A stretch of DNA of 64,000 nucleotides, from the NCBI GenBank assembly GCA_947625555.1, contig CANQOT010000002.1:1-64000 (forward strand), written 5' to 3'. Positions 7,645-14,954 of this stretch are shown piece after piece. Source of the DNA: an uncultured Clostridia bacterium. Lineage in GTDB: Bacteria > Bacillota > Clostridia > Christensenellales > Borkfalkiaceae. The notes beneath the pieces are model-generated. The model had not been told where the DNA came from, made no database searches, and saw nothing but the letters and a program-made list of their open reading frames with translations. A program made the translations under genes and the position numbers. How positions within the stretch are numbered: the first letter of the stretch is position 1; each line of letters opens with the position of its first letter.

Positions 7645-9234
7645 TCAAAGATATTTATCGGGCAGGTCGTTCAAAAAGAGGACGGCGTCGCCCTCTGAGA
7701 GCTTTTCCGCAAGGATCTCCTGCGCCTTTTTGAGGGTGGGCACGACGGTGAGAAGCGTATCGTCGCCGCCCGCGTCGAGGTACCCCTTGCGCACGGCGAG
7801 GATAAGCGTCTCCCCGACGAGGATGACGCCGTCGAGCCCGACGAAGGTCGCCCCGAGCGAGGCGTTTTCCTTCTCTTCGAGCTCGCCGAGCTCCACGAGC
7901 CCGGGCGTAACGACGTACTTCTTCCCCTCAAAGAGTTTCAACGTCTCCACGGCGTCGTGTGCGCCGAGCACGTTGGAATTGTAGGAATCGTCCAAAATGT
8001 GCAGGCCGTTCTTCTCCCACAGTTCGAGACGGTGCGGAACGGGCGTTATGGCAGGGAGCGCGGCCGCGATCTCCTCCCCCGTCATGCCGAGGGAGAAACA
8101 AAGCGCGGCGGCGAGGGCGATATCCTCGGCCGCATGCCGACCCAAAAGGCCTACGTGCACGCGCGCCGTGTGTTCTTTGAGGCGCAGGTCGAAATCCGTC
8201 CCCTGCGGCGTGCAGACGATGTTTTCCGCCGCAAAATCCCTGCCTTCGAGGAGGGAATTTTCCCGCGCAAGGCCGCTCGCCGTCGCGCCGATGACGGAAT
8301 GCTTCGCATAGCGCGCGAGGACGCCTTTTTCCCGCGCGATGGCGGCAATGCTGCCGAACGTTTCGAGGTGCTGGGCGCAAATTCCCGTGACGACGGCGTA
8401 TTCGGGGCATACCATGTCGCAGAGCTCGGCGATATCTCCCGTCTGGCGCGCCCCCATTTCGGCGAGGAAAATGTCGCAGTCGAGCCCCCCTTTCGAGACG
8501 CAACGCGCGATGCCGAGGGGGGTGTTGAAGGAGGCAGGGGTCGCGATGACCCTGTACTTTTGGGAGAGAATGGCGCTCGCGAAATGCTTGACGCTCGTCT
8601 TGCCGAAGGAGCCCGTGATGCCCACCTTGATGCAGGGGCTCTCCGCGAGCATCTTCTTCGCGCGTTTCAAAAATTTGCGGCTGTGCGGGACTTCGTAGCT
8701 CTTCAAAGCAAAGTTTGCCGCCGCCAAAAGGGCGGGCATCGCAAAGGGCATGAGCGAGAACGGCACCCCGCGCAGGAGCGCATGGGCGATCCTGCCCCCG
8801 ATGGCGTCTGCCGCAAAATACAGCCCCACCCCCGCGCCGAAGAGGACGGCGGCGACGAGGAGAAAGAGCCCCCCATACAGGCGTTTGCCCCTGTTCGTGA
8901 ACTTAAACGGCACTTTGAGCGCAAAGCGGAAGGAATAGGCAAAGAGCACGCAGATGCCCACATACCCCGCCGTCGCGACGAGAAGGGAGAGTTCCACCCC
9001 CGCAAACGAGAAGCAAAGCGCAAGCAGCGCCGTTACAAGAATGAGCGCGATCGAAAGGAGAGAGTACCTTCTGCGCAGAATGTTCCCCTTTTTGTAGAAC
9101 CAGCGCACCGTCGAGCGGCCGCTGTACCCCTCCTGTTGCAGAATGCCGAGAAGAGGGAGCGCCGTGGGGAGCAAGAGGCATGCGATGGCGATCGCATGGG
9201 CCGCGATGATGAGATAGATTTCATAAGTCAGCAT
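7645..9234 (-). CDS. murF: MurF-type Mur ligase with N-terminal membrane domain
   Basis: 529 residues from the ATG at 9234, which has a GGAGGA site; the longer frame from 9255 lacks one. The first ~180 residues hold about five hydrophobic segments, then comes a Mur ligase: ATP loop GSFGKTSVK, TPASFNTPLGIA, AEMGARQTGDI, PHRLELWE and DDSYNSN. MurF adds D-Ala-D-Ala to the UDP-MurNAc tripeptide. The membrane domain is absent from classical MurF (about 450 residues) but seen in many Clostridia. It overlaps the upstream hydrolase by 14 bp and is followed by ddl, so the two wall steps are co-expressed. Confidence 0.88.
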   Translation of the reverse strand: MLTYEIYLIIAAHAIAIACLLLPTALPLLGILQQEGYSGRSTVRWFYKKGNILRRRYSLLSIALILVTALLALCFSFAGVELSLLVATAGYVGICVLFAYSFRFALKVPFKFTNRGKRLYGGLFLLVAAVLFGAGVGLYFAADAIGGRIAHALLRGVPFSLMPFAMPALLAAANFALKSYEVPHSRKFLKRAKKMLAESPCIKVGITGSFGKTSVKHFASAILSQKYRVIATPASFNTPLGIARCVSKGGLDCDIFLAEMGARQTGDIAELCDMVCPEYAVVTGICAQHLETFGSIAAIAREKGVLARYAKHSVIGATASGLARENSLLEGRDFAAENIVCTPQGTDFDLRLKEHTARVHVGLLGRHAAEDIALAAALCFSLGMTGEEIAAALPAITPVPHRLELWEKNGLHILDDSYNSNVLGAHDAVETLKLFEGKKYVVTPGLVELGELEEKENASLGATFVGLDGVILVGETLILAVRKGYLDAGGDDTLLTVVPTLKKAQEILAEKLSEGDAVLFLNDLPDKYL

Positions 9235-9928
9235 GGTAAAATTCCTCCACGGCAAGCGATACTTCGAGCGGACTCTCGAGGTGGACGAAGTGGCCGCAAC
9301 CGCCGATTTCGACGAGCCGCGAGCCCTTCACCGAGGCGTGTAAAATTTCTACGGAAGATAGGGGCGTCTCCTTATCCTCCGTTCCGTTGAGAAAGAGGAC
9401 GGGGCGGGCGATCCTTTTCGCATCCTCCCGCAAGTCCTCGTTGACGATCTTCTTATAGCTCTCCCGCATGACGGGGGAAAGCGTCCTGTATTCGGAACTG
9501 CCGAAATGCGCTTCGGCGTACTTCGGCGCGATCTTTTTGACGAGACGATAGGTCTTGACGCGTAGCCGGTAGGAAAGGCCCCGCTTGGGGACGATCCCCG
9601 CGCACCCGATGAGGGCGGCCCGATCGAAATAGTCCCCGCGGGATAGGATTTTGAGCGCGACCCTCCCCCCGAAGGAATGGGTAAGCACGAGCGGAAACTC
9701 TATTTTGAGCGCAGCGAGCGCGTCGAGCGTCCAGTCGGCATAGTCGCCGACGGAAAAGGGCCTTGTGAGCGCTTCCGCCCCACCCATGCCCGCGAAGTCG
9801 AGCGCAGTAACGCGGTAAGATCCCGAAAAATATTCGATCTGCGAGAAGAAACTTTCCTTATTCGAAAGGTACCCGTGCAACATCACGAGGTCGCGTCCCT
9901 CTCCCCGTTGCAGATAAGATAAACGCAA
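9221..9928 (-). CDS. Alpha/beta hydrolase
   Basis: 235 residues. Features of the alpha/beta hydrolase fold: VMLHGYLSNKESF (HG oxyanion loop), nucleophile elbow HSFGG with the catalytic Ser, acid in NGTEDKETP and His in GCGHFVHLE. The cap region is small. Substrate cannot be read from the sequence. Its place between rimI and murF in a tightly overlapping operon suggests a housekeeping role, but this is inference. Confidence 0.85.
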   Translation of the reverse strand: MRLSYLQRGEGRDLVMLHGYLSNKESFFSQIEYFSGSYRVTALDFAGMGGAEALTRPFSVGDYADWTLDALAALKIEFPLVLTHSFGGRVALKILSRGDYFDRAALIGCAGIVPKRGLSYRLRVKTYRLVKKIAPKYAEAHFGSSEYRTLSPVMRESYKKIVNEDLREDAKRIARPVLFLNGTEDKETPLSSVEILHASVKGSRLVEIGGCGHFVHLESPLEVSLAVEEFYHADL

Positions 9929-10360
9929 TCAAAACTCCCTTGCCATGACGATGGCGTCCTCCCCGTCGGGATAGTAACGCGTGCGGCAGTAGAGCCCGCG
10001 GAAGCCGCATTTCAGGTAGAGGATCTGCGCGCTTGCGTTGGAGACGCGCACCTCCAAAAACACGCGCTTTGCGCCGTGCTCTTTGGCTATCGAAAGTAGA
10101 TCGTCCATCACGGTCTTCCCCCTGCCGCAGCGGCGGTACATCTCGCTCACCGCGACAAGTTCGATCTCCGCCTCGTCGCAGACGACGCGCACCGCGCCGT
10201 AGGCAATGAGGGCGCCCTCTTCCTCCAAAAGCACGCCGTGAAAGCCCTCCGAGAGGAAGGAATCGGCGAGCATGCGGCGGTTCCATGGGTCGGAAAAGCA
10301 CTCCTTTTCGAGGGCGGCGATCGCGTCGAGATCGTCCATTCTCCATGCGCGGCCCATCAT
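9929..10360 (-). CDS. rimI: Ribosomal protein alanine N-acetyltransferase RimI
   Basis: 143 residues of one GNAT domain: acceptor segment ECFSDPWN, IELVAVSEMYRRCGRGKTVMDDLL with the acetyl-CoA loop, and FLEVRVSNASAQILYLKCGF, the RimI signature. It acetylates the N-terminal alanine of a ribosomal protein in the best-known cases. The first of two ATG codons overlaps the tsaB stop (ATGA). The tsaE-tsaB-rimI order is common in Firmicutes. Confidence 0.92.
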   Translation of the reverse strand: MMGRAWRMDDLDAIAALEKECFSDPWNRRMLADSFLSEGFHGVLLEEEGALIAYGAVRVVCDEAEIELVAVSEMYRRCGRGKTVMDDLLSIAKEHGAKRVFLEVRVSNASAQILYLKCGFRGLYCRTRYYPDGEDAIVMAREF

Positions 10361-10956
10361 CTCCCCTCCTCCGCATTGGATCTGCGAAGATACACTGCGG
10401 CAAGGGTATCGGGGCTTTGCGCCTCCCCCCCATGCAACCGACAGTAAGTAAGGAGCCCTTGGGTGGCGTCGACGGTCTCGGCGGGGTAGGGAATTTCCTC
10501 CGCGCAGAGAAGGGGCGCGCCCGCCTTTTGAGCGAGGGAGAGCACCTCTTCGGCGGGATAGTAGCCCGCCGCGAGCTCCGCCGCGCCGTATCCCTTCGCA
10601 TAGAGATACCCGTGCCCGGCGTCGACGGCGGCGATCTTATCCTGCGCTCTTACAGCGTATGCGACGGCGTCGAACGAGGTGACGGGGAGGACCTTTTTCT
10701 CCGCCCCGAAGCACATCCCCTTGGCGGCCGAAATGCCGATCCGGATGCCCGTAAAGGATCCCGGGCCGACGACGCAGGCGAGAAAATCGCAATCGGAAAG
10801 CGCGAGAGAGGCCTCCGCGAGCGCCCGCTCGATCTCGGGAAAGAGCCGCACGGAATGCTGCATGGCGCACTCGCCGCCCAAAAGGGCAGTCTTGTCCCCG
10901 TTTTCGGCAACGACGGAGAGCCGCTTGCCACTCGTGTCGATCGCAAGAAACTTCAA
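10357..10956 (-). CDS. tsaB: tRNA t6A biosynthesis protein TsaB, TTG start
   Basis: 199 residues. The true N-terminus LKFLAIDTSGKRLSVV begins at a TTG at 10956 that overlaps the tsaE stop (TTGA) and follows gggagata; the frame further upstream is within tsaE. It carries GPGSFTGIRIGI, the TsaB signature of the ASKHA fold. TsaB is the inactive partner of TsaD in making the t6A base of ANN-decoding tRNAs, with TsaE as the ATPase. tsaD is not in the window. Confidence 0.93.
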   Translation of the reverse strand: MKFLAIDTSGKRLSVVAENGDKTALLGGECAMQHSVRLFPEIERALAEASLALSDCDFLACVVGPGSFTGIRIGISAAKGMCFGAEKKVLPVTSFDAVAYAVRAQDKIAAVDAGHGYLYAKGYGAAELAAGYYPAEEVLSLAQKAGAPLLCAEEIPYPAETVDATQGLLTYCRLHGGEAQSPDTLAAVYLRRSNAEEGR

Positions 10957-11351
10957 AATTCTATCTCCCTTTCGCTGCCGTTCCCCGAGATTTTGATGCG
11001 CTTGCACCCCCCGGGAAGCAGGTCCTTGATATTTTCGCTCCATTCGACGATGCAGACGCCGCCCCGCTCAAAGTAGTCCGAAAGCCCGAGGCCGAGGGCC
11101 TGCGCCTCGCTTGTCACGCGATAACAATCGAAGTGAAAGACGCGGCCGCCGTACTCGTTGACATAGGCATACGTGGGGCTCGTGACCTCGTCCCCTATAC
11201 CCATGCCCGCGATGAGGCCCTTTGCAAGCACGGTCTTGCCCGCGCCCATCTCCCCTTCCAAGAGGACGACGTCGCCCGCCTTCAAGGTCGCCGCAAAGTC
11301 CTTCGCCCAGCGAAAAGTCTCCTCTTCCGAATGAGAAAGAAAAACAGCCAT
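10953..11351 (-). CDS. tsaE: tRNA t6A biosynthesis ATPase TsaE
   Basis: 132 residues, the normal size. P-loop LEGEMGAGKT at about residues 31-40, then SPTYAYVNEY and FHFDCYR, which are family signatures. TsaE cycles the TsaB-TsaD complex using ATP. First gene of the operon tsaE-tsaB-rimI-hydrolase-murF-ddl. Its promoter lies so close that the predicted transcript starts two bases before the ATG. Confidence 0.95.
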   Translation of the reverse strand: MAVFLSHSEEETFRWAKDFAATLKAGDVVLLEGEMGAGKTVLAKGLIAGMGIGDEVTSPTYAYVNEYGGRVFHFDCYRVTSEAQALGLGLSDYFERGGVCIVEWSENIKDLLPGGCKRIKISGNGSEREIEF

Positions 11352-11388
11352 ACACGGACATTATACCGCATATGGCTGATTTTGGCAA
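11352..11388 (-). promoter_or_regulatory. Promoter of the tsaE operon, nearly leaderless
   Basis: Minus strand TTGCCA (11383-11388), 17-bp spacer, TATAAT (11360-11365), eight bases to the ATG at 11351. No Shine-Dalgarno is possible in a two-base leader. Confidence 0.72.
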
Positions 11389-11395
11389 GAAAATT

Positions 11396-12049
11396 TTATT
11401 TGTTTTCTCGGGAGGCGGGCCCCTCTTTCTCCCCGTCGGACGGGGCGGACGCTTCGGGATAGGCGCGCTTTTTGGTCAGCTTTTCCGCCGTCATCTTGAT
11501 GATGCGCGAGAGAGGCTTATAGATGAGGAACACGACGAGGCTCACCGCGACGCCCTTGATCGCATTGAAGGCGAGCACGAACCCCCATGCCCCCGCAAAG
11601 GCCGCGGCGGCGCCGCCGCCCATAAAGAAGGGGAAATTGATGTAGCGGTTGACTGGCAAGGACACCGAGATCTGCAAGGCGCAGGCGCACAGGAGGTACA
11701 GGGCGACCCACCATCTGCCCTTCTTGAAGCGGTAGACGATGGCGGGGATGATGACGTAGGCCGTCGACATCAGAAAGTTCGCGAGTTCCCCCACCCCGCC
11801 CGAAGAGGACTTCGCAAGGCACAAGAGCTCCTTCACGCCGATGGAAAAGACGGCCTCGACGGGGCCGAAGATGAAGCCCTCGATCATGAAAAAGACGTTG
11901 GCGAAGTCGAGCTTCAAGTAGGGCGCGGCGGGGAAAATGGGAAATTCGAGGAAGGTGACGACGAAGGCGAGCGCCGTGAAGAGCGCCATGTAGGCGATGT
12001 GCGTCGCCGAAAAGTGGTTCTTTAAGATCTGTTTTGTCTTGTCCTTCAT
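11396..12049 (-). CDS. ribU: ECF transporter substrate-binding protein RibU (riboflavin)
   Basis: 217 residues, about six membrane helices. The segment EFPIFPAAPYLKLDFANV matches the RibU signature, where the S component binds riboflavin and works with the shared ECF ATPase module (not in the window). The ATG at 12049 has GAGGT upstream. Assignment is strengthened by the FMN riboswitch and terminator directly upstream, which should shut the gene off when flavin is plentiful. The charged C-terminal tail (about 30 residues) is extra. Confidence 0.93.
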   Translation of the reverse strand: MKDKTKQILKNHFSATHIAYMALFTALAFVVTFLEFPIFPAAPYLKLDFANVFFMIEGFIFGPVEAVFSIGVKELLCLAKSSSGGVGELANFLMSTAYVIIPAIVYRFKKGRWWVALYLLCACALQISVSLPVNRYINFPFFMGGGAAAAFAGAWGFVLAFNAIKGVAVSLVVFLIYKPLSRIIKMTAEKLTKKRAYPEASAPSDGEKEGPASRENK

Positions 12050-12084
12050 AAGAATACCTCTGAAAATGATTTTCGGATATTCTT

Positions 12085-12118
12085 TGAAAAAGAAGCCCCG
12101 CAAAAAATGCGGGGCGAA
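12085..12118 (-). terminator. Riboswitch-controlled terminator before ribU
   Basis: Stem gccccgca / tgcggggc (12095-12115) followed on the minus strand by cttcttttt. It lies between the FMN aptamer and the ribU ribosome site, as expected for transcriptional attenuation. Confidence 0.85.
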
Positions 12119-12127
12119 ATTTTACTA

Positions 12128-12246
12128 CCATCTTTTCTCATCCGGACTATGACCGTCGGTACGGGAATTGCACCCGTTCGGGAAGCGACCGCTTCTTCGC
12201 AGACTATACTGCCGGTGGAGACTTTCACTCCGCCCCAAAGAATATT
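12128..12246 (-). ncRNA. FMN riboswitch (RFN element)
   Basis: Read on the minus strand, the conserved segments appear in order: GGGGCGGAGTGAAAGTC, CACCGGCAGTA, AGTCTGCGA, AATTCCCGTACCGACGGT, ATAGTCCGGATGAGA. The closing helix pairs TCTTT with AAAGA. It binds FMN and controls ribU. Confidence 0.94.
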
Positions 12247-12257
12247 CGATTGCTTTT

Positions 12258-12286
12258 ATTATACTACGGCTGCGTGCGGAATGCAA
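12258..12286 (-). promoter_or_regulatory. Promoter of the FMN riboswitch-ribU unit
   Basis: TTGCAT (12281-12286), 17-bp spacer, TATAAT (12258-12263) on the minus strand; the start point is just before the aptamer. Confidence 0.8.
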
Positions 12287-12341
12287 CTCTTTTTACGCAT
12301 TTTCCTGCGAGGCCGCGGGAAGGGTCTCTTCGCCCCTCTTT

Positions 12342-12665
12342 TCAGACGCTCATACCGGCGCCCGATCCCTTTTTCAGGCGAAGCTCTTCCTTCTTTTTGC
12401 GCTCGGCCTCCTTTTTGACACAATAGTTTTCCAACCTTTCGAGCTGTTCGGGCGAGGCGGCGCGCTTCCAATCCCCGATCGCCTCGGCGACGACCGCCCA
12501 ATCCTCGGGATCTTTTGCCGCAAGCCCCCCATAGAAGGCGTCGGGCACGACAAACGTCGCCGATGCGCTTTGGAACTGCACGGTGAGATAGTCGCCGTCG
12601 CAAGATCCCGCAAGCCCTTCGCCCAAACTCTCGTGTTTGAGCTTCATGCCTACAAGCCTTTGCAT
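12342..12665 (-). CDS. Small conserved-looking protein, unknown function
   Basis: 107 residues from the ATG at 12665 (AAAGGAGGAAAG site). The N-terminal half, MKLKHESLGEGLAGSCDGDY then LTVQFQSASATFVVPDAF, looks like the small beta domain (H-x-x-x-G-E-G...V-x-F...F) found at the end of UvrD-like helicases and in stand-alone Clostridial proteins; this is a weak resemblance. The C-terminus is Lys/Glu-rich (KKEAERKKKEEL) and probably helical. A strong promoter at 12710-12738 contains a dyad, and the XRE gene 12794 is divergent, so expression is probably controlled by that regulator. Confidence 0.7.
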   Translation of the reverse strand: MQRLVGMKLKHESLGEGLAGSCDGDYLTVQFQSASATFVVPDAFYGGLAAKDPEDWAVVAEAIGDWKRAASPEQLERLENYCVKKEAERKKKEELRLKKGSGAGMSV

Positions 12666-12709
12666 TACACTTTCCTCCTTTGTTACTATCAAGAATATTG
12701 ACTGCTTTA

Positions 12710-12738
12710 ATTATACATATTTACACTATGTACGTCAA
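12710..12738 (-). promoter_or_regulatory. Promoter of gene 12665 with embedded dyad
   Basis: Minus strand TTGACG (12733-12738), 17-bp spacer, TATAAT (12710-12715). The spacer region carries the inverted repeat TACATA-N7-TATGTA (12714-12732). Confidence 0.82.
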
Positions 12739-12778
12739 GTAATCAATAGAAAAAATATGTAGAAAAATTTTGTACATA
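12714..12778. promoter_or_regulatory. TACATA operator half-sites between 12665 and XRE 12794
   Basis: The half-site TACATA/TATGTA occurs four times: 12714-12719 and 12727-12732 (in the minus promoter), and 12756-12761 and 12773-12778 (before XRE 12794). Likely targets of the adjacent regulator. Confidence 0.6.
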
Positions 12779-12793
12779 TTATAGAATAGTGAT

Positions 12794-13108
12794 ATGGATA
12801 AGGGATTTATCAAGGAACGCTATGCCGCGATACGGCTTGCGCACAATATCTCGGGCAGAAAGTTGAGCCTCGCACTCGGGCAGAGCACGGAGTACATCAA
12901 CCAGATCGAAAACGGGAAGAGCCTCCCGTCGCTCGAGGGGCTCTTCAACTTCTGCGAATATTTTCATATCTCGCTCGCCGAGTTTTTCGAAGAGGATTTC
13001 CGCTATCCCGTCCAATACAAGCGGATCATCCACGAGCTCAACCTGATGGATCCGATGGAGATCGAACAGGTCTACGGGCTCCTGAAACTCATCAACCGCA
13101 CAAAATAA
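12794..13108 (+). CDS. XRE-family helix-turn-helix regulator
   Basis: 104 residues. The helix-turn-helix covers about residues 7-62: IRLAHNISGRKLSLALGQST, then EYINQIENGKSLPSLEGLFNFCEYF. The remaining C-terminal 40 residues (PVQYKRIIHELNLMDPMEIEQVYGLL) are probably a helical dimerisation segment. No ribosome site is visible before the ATG; a TAGAAT box ends six bases before it, but I find no fitting -35 box. Divergent from gene 12665 with shared TACATA dyads. Confidence 0.88.
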   Translation: MDKGFIKERYAAIRLAHNISGRKLSLALGQSTEYINQIENGKSLPSLEGLFNFCEYFHISLAEFFEEDFRYPVQYKRIIHELNLMDPMEIEQVYGLLKLINRTK

Positions 13109-13117
13109 GGGAAAACG

Positions 13118-13158
13118 AAGGCCGCCCCCTTTCCGCATGCGAAAGGGGGCGGCCTTTT
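13118..13158. terminator. Bidirectional terminator between XRE 12794 and trxA
   Basis: Long stem aaggccgccccctttc / gaaagggggcggcctt (13118-13156) with T tails on both sides. Confidence 0.88.
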
Positions 13159-13171
13159 ATTCGTTCCGCTT

Positions 13172-13486
13172 TCAGAGATTTTCCTCAAAGAAGGCGCGGA
13201 GCTGTTCTTCGGGAAGATAGCCAAGATTGTGCGTCTTAACCGCTCCGTCCGCGAAGATGAAGATGTCGGGAATGGAGAAGATACCGAGCGAGGCCGCGAG
13301 GTCGCCGTTGTCGTCGACGTTGACCTTCACGAACTGCGCCCTTTCCCCGAACTCTTCGGAGAGTTTTTCGACGACGGGACCGAGCATGCGGCAGGGACCG
13401 CACCAGCTCGCCCAAAAGTCGCAAACGACCGTTTTTCCCGACGAGACGAGCTCATCGAGCTCATGACCGGAAACTTCTTTCACCAT
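13172..13486 (-). CDS. trxA: Thioredoxin
   Basis: 104 residues with the redox motif WCGPC (FWASWCGPCRMLGP) at about residues 28-32 and cis-Pro loop SIPDIFIF. A cytoplasmic disulfide reductant. It overlaps the 3' end of hisS by 26 bp and has only a distant AAGG-type site, so it is probably translationally coupled to hisS. Confidence 0.95.
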   Translation of the reverse strand: MVKEVSGHELDELVSSGKTVVCDFWASWCGPCRMLGPVVEKLSEEFGERAQFVKVNVDDNGDLAASLGIFSIPDIFIFADGAVKTHNLGYLPEEQLRAFFEENL

Positions 13487-14750
13487 TTTCGTTTACCCTA
13501 CCTTTTTTGATATATTGTGCAAGTTTATCGAAATCCACGCTCTCGGAGCGGGAAGTTTTCATATCCTTGACCTGCGCCCTGCCGAGGGCAAGTTCCTCTT
13601 CGCCGATGACGGCGACGAAGCGCGCCCCGATTTTATCCGCATACTTGAACTGCGCTTTGAGCGAACGCTGCATGAGGTCGCACTCGCAGGAGATCTGCTC
13701 CGCGCGAAGTTTTTGGGCGAGGAGAAAGGCCTCCGCGCGCGAACGTTCGTCCATCCCCGCGAGGTAGCACTTCACATGGCGGGGCTTGCTCTTTTCCGCC
13801 CCTTCCGCCTCCATCACCATGATGAGCCGCTCGATCCCCATGCCGAACCCGATCGCGGGAGTGGGCTTTGCACCGAGCTGGGAGAGGAGGCCGTCGTACC
13901 TGCCTCCGCCGAGCACCGTCCCCTGCGCGCCCGCCGCATCCGAGACAAATTCGAACACCGTGCGGGTGTAGTAGTCGAGCCCGCGCACGATGGAGGGATC
14001 GACGACGAATTTCACCTTCGCCATTGCGAGAAGGTCCTTGACCTGCCCGAAGTGGTCGCGGCAGTCGTGGCAGAGATAATCGAGCATGCTCGGCGCGCCC
14101 GCAGTGAACTGCTTGCACTTCTCGTTCTTGCAGTCGAGAATGCGGAGCGGGTTCTTCTCGAAGCGGGTACGGCAATCCTCGCACATCTCCCCGAGATGGG
14201 GACGGAAGTAATTTTTGAGCGCTTCGTGGTAGTCCGCGCGGCAATGGGGACAGCCGATGGAATTGATGCGGAGGGATACGCGTTGCAGGCCGAAATTTTT
14301 GAGGAGAGCATTCGCGAAACAGATCACCTCGGCGTCGGCCGCGGGCGAATCGGCGCCGTAGAGCTCCGCACCGAATTGGTGGAACTCGCGCAGCCGTCCG
14401 GCCTGCGGACGCTCGTAGCGGTAGGCGGAACAGATGTAATACGCCTTGAAGGGCAGGGGCTCGCTCGCCAGACCGTTCTCGATGAAAGCGCGCGCGACGC
14501 CCGCCGTGCCCTCGGGACGGAGCGTGATGGAGCGGTTCCCCTTATCGAGGAAGGTGTACATCTCCTTGGAGACGATATCCGAAGTCTCCCCCACCCCGCG
14601 GGAAAAGAGCTCGGTATGCTCAAAGACGGGCGTTCTGATCTCCTCGTAGCCGTACCGCGCCGCCTCGGTGCGCGCCTTCCGCTCGATGCTCTGCCAAATG
14701 TGTGCCTGCGAGGGCAAAACGTCCTTGCAGCCCTTGGGGATCTGGATCAT
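13461..14750 (-). CDS. hisS: Histidyl-tRNA synthetase
   Basis: 429 residues, normal length. Class II motifs: start MIQIPKGCKDVLP, motif 2 with RYERPQAGRLREFHQFG, histidine loops RGLDYYTRTVFEF and GGGRYDGL, motif 3 GFGMGIERL, then the anticodon-binding domain. AAGGAG site before the ATG. No T-box leader is visible upstream. trxA follows. Confidence 0.97.
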   Translation of the reverse strand: MIQIPKGCKDVLPSQAHIWQSIERKARTEAARYGYEEIRTPVFEHTELFSRGVGETSDIVSKEMYTFLDKGNRSITLRPEGTAGVARAFIENGLASEPLPFKAYYICSAYRYERPQAGRLREFHQFGAELYGADSPAADAEVICFANALLKNFGLQRVSLRINSIGCPHCRADYHEALKNYFRPHLGEMCEDCRTRFEKNPLRILDCKNEKCKQFTAGAPSMLDYLCHDCRDHFGQVKDLLAMAKVKFVVDPSIVRGLDYYTRTVFEFVSDAAGAQGTVLGGGRYDGLLSQLGAKPTPAIGFGMGIERLIMVMEAEGAEKSKPRHVKCYLAGMDERSRAEAFLLAQKLRAEQISCECDLMQRSLKAQFKYADKIGARFVAVIGEEELALGRAQVKDMKTSRSESVDFDKLAQYIKKGRVNENGERSFRS

Positions 14751-14954
14751 GTTTTTTCTCCTTGGGAAATTAGTGGTTAGGGGTCAGTGGTTAGAGAAAA
14801 ACGTCATTTTAAGGCGAAACGGCCATACCATGTCCGAAACAGCCCTTCTCCGAAGAATCCCGTTACTGAAAACCCGGACTTCGTACTTCGGGATCCTTCG
14901 AGGATGGGCTCGCGGTTTTCATTAGCCCTATCGGCTCAGGATGACGCGATTACC
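14751..14954. repeat. Intergenic repeat between hslU and hisS, family B
   Basis: Contains the doubled word agtggttag (14772-14795), one copy of TACCATGTCCG (14826-14836) and the family B pattern ggacttcgtacttcggg...tccttcgagg...ggctcaggatgacgc (14877-14958), similar to 53930-54013. Confidence 0.65.

Noticed and set aside
7957..9390. A 477-codon open frame opposite murF
   Set aside because: Composition is shadow-like and the murF frame carries all family motifs.
12782..12794. XRE 12794 as another leaderless gene (TAGAAT six bases before the ATG)
   Set aside because: The spacing fits and no ribosome site is seen, but no -35 box can be found, so it is left open.
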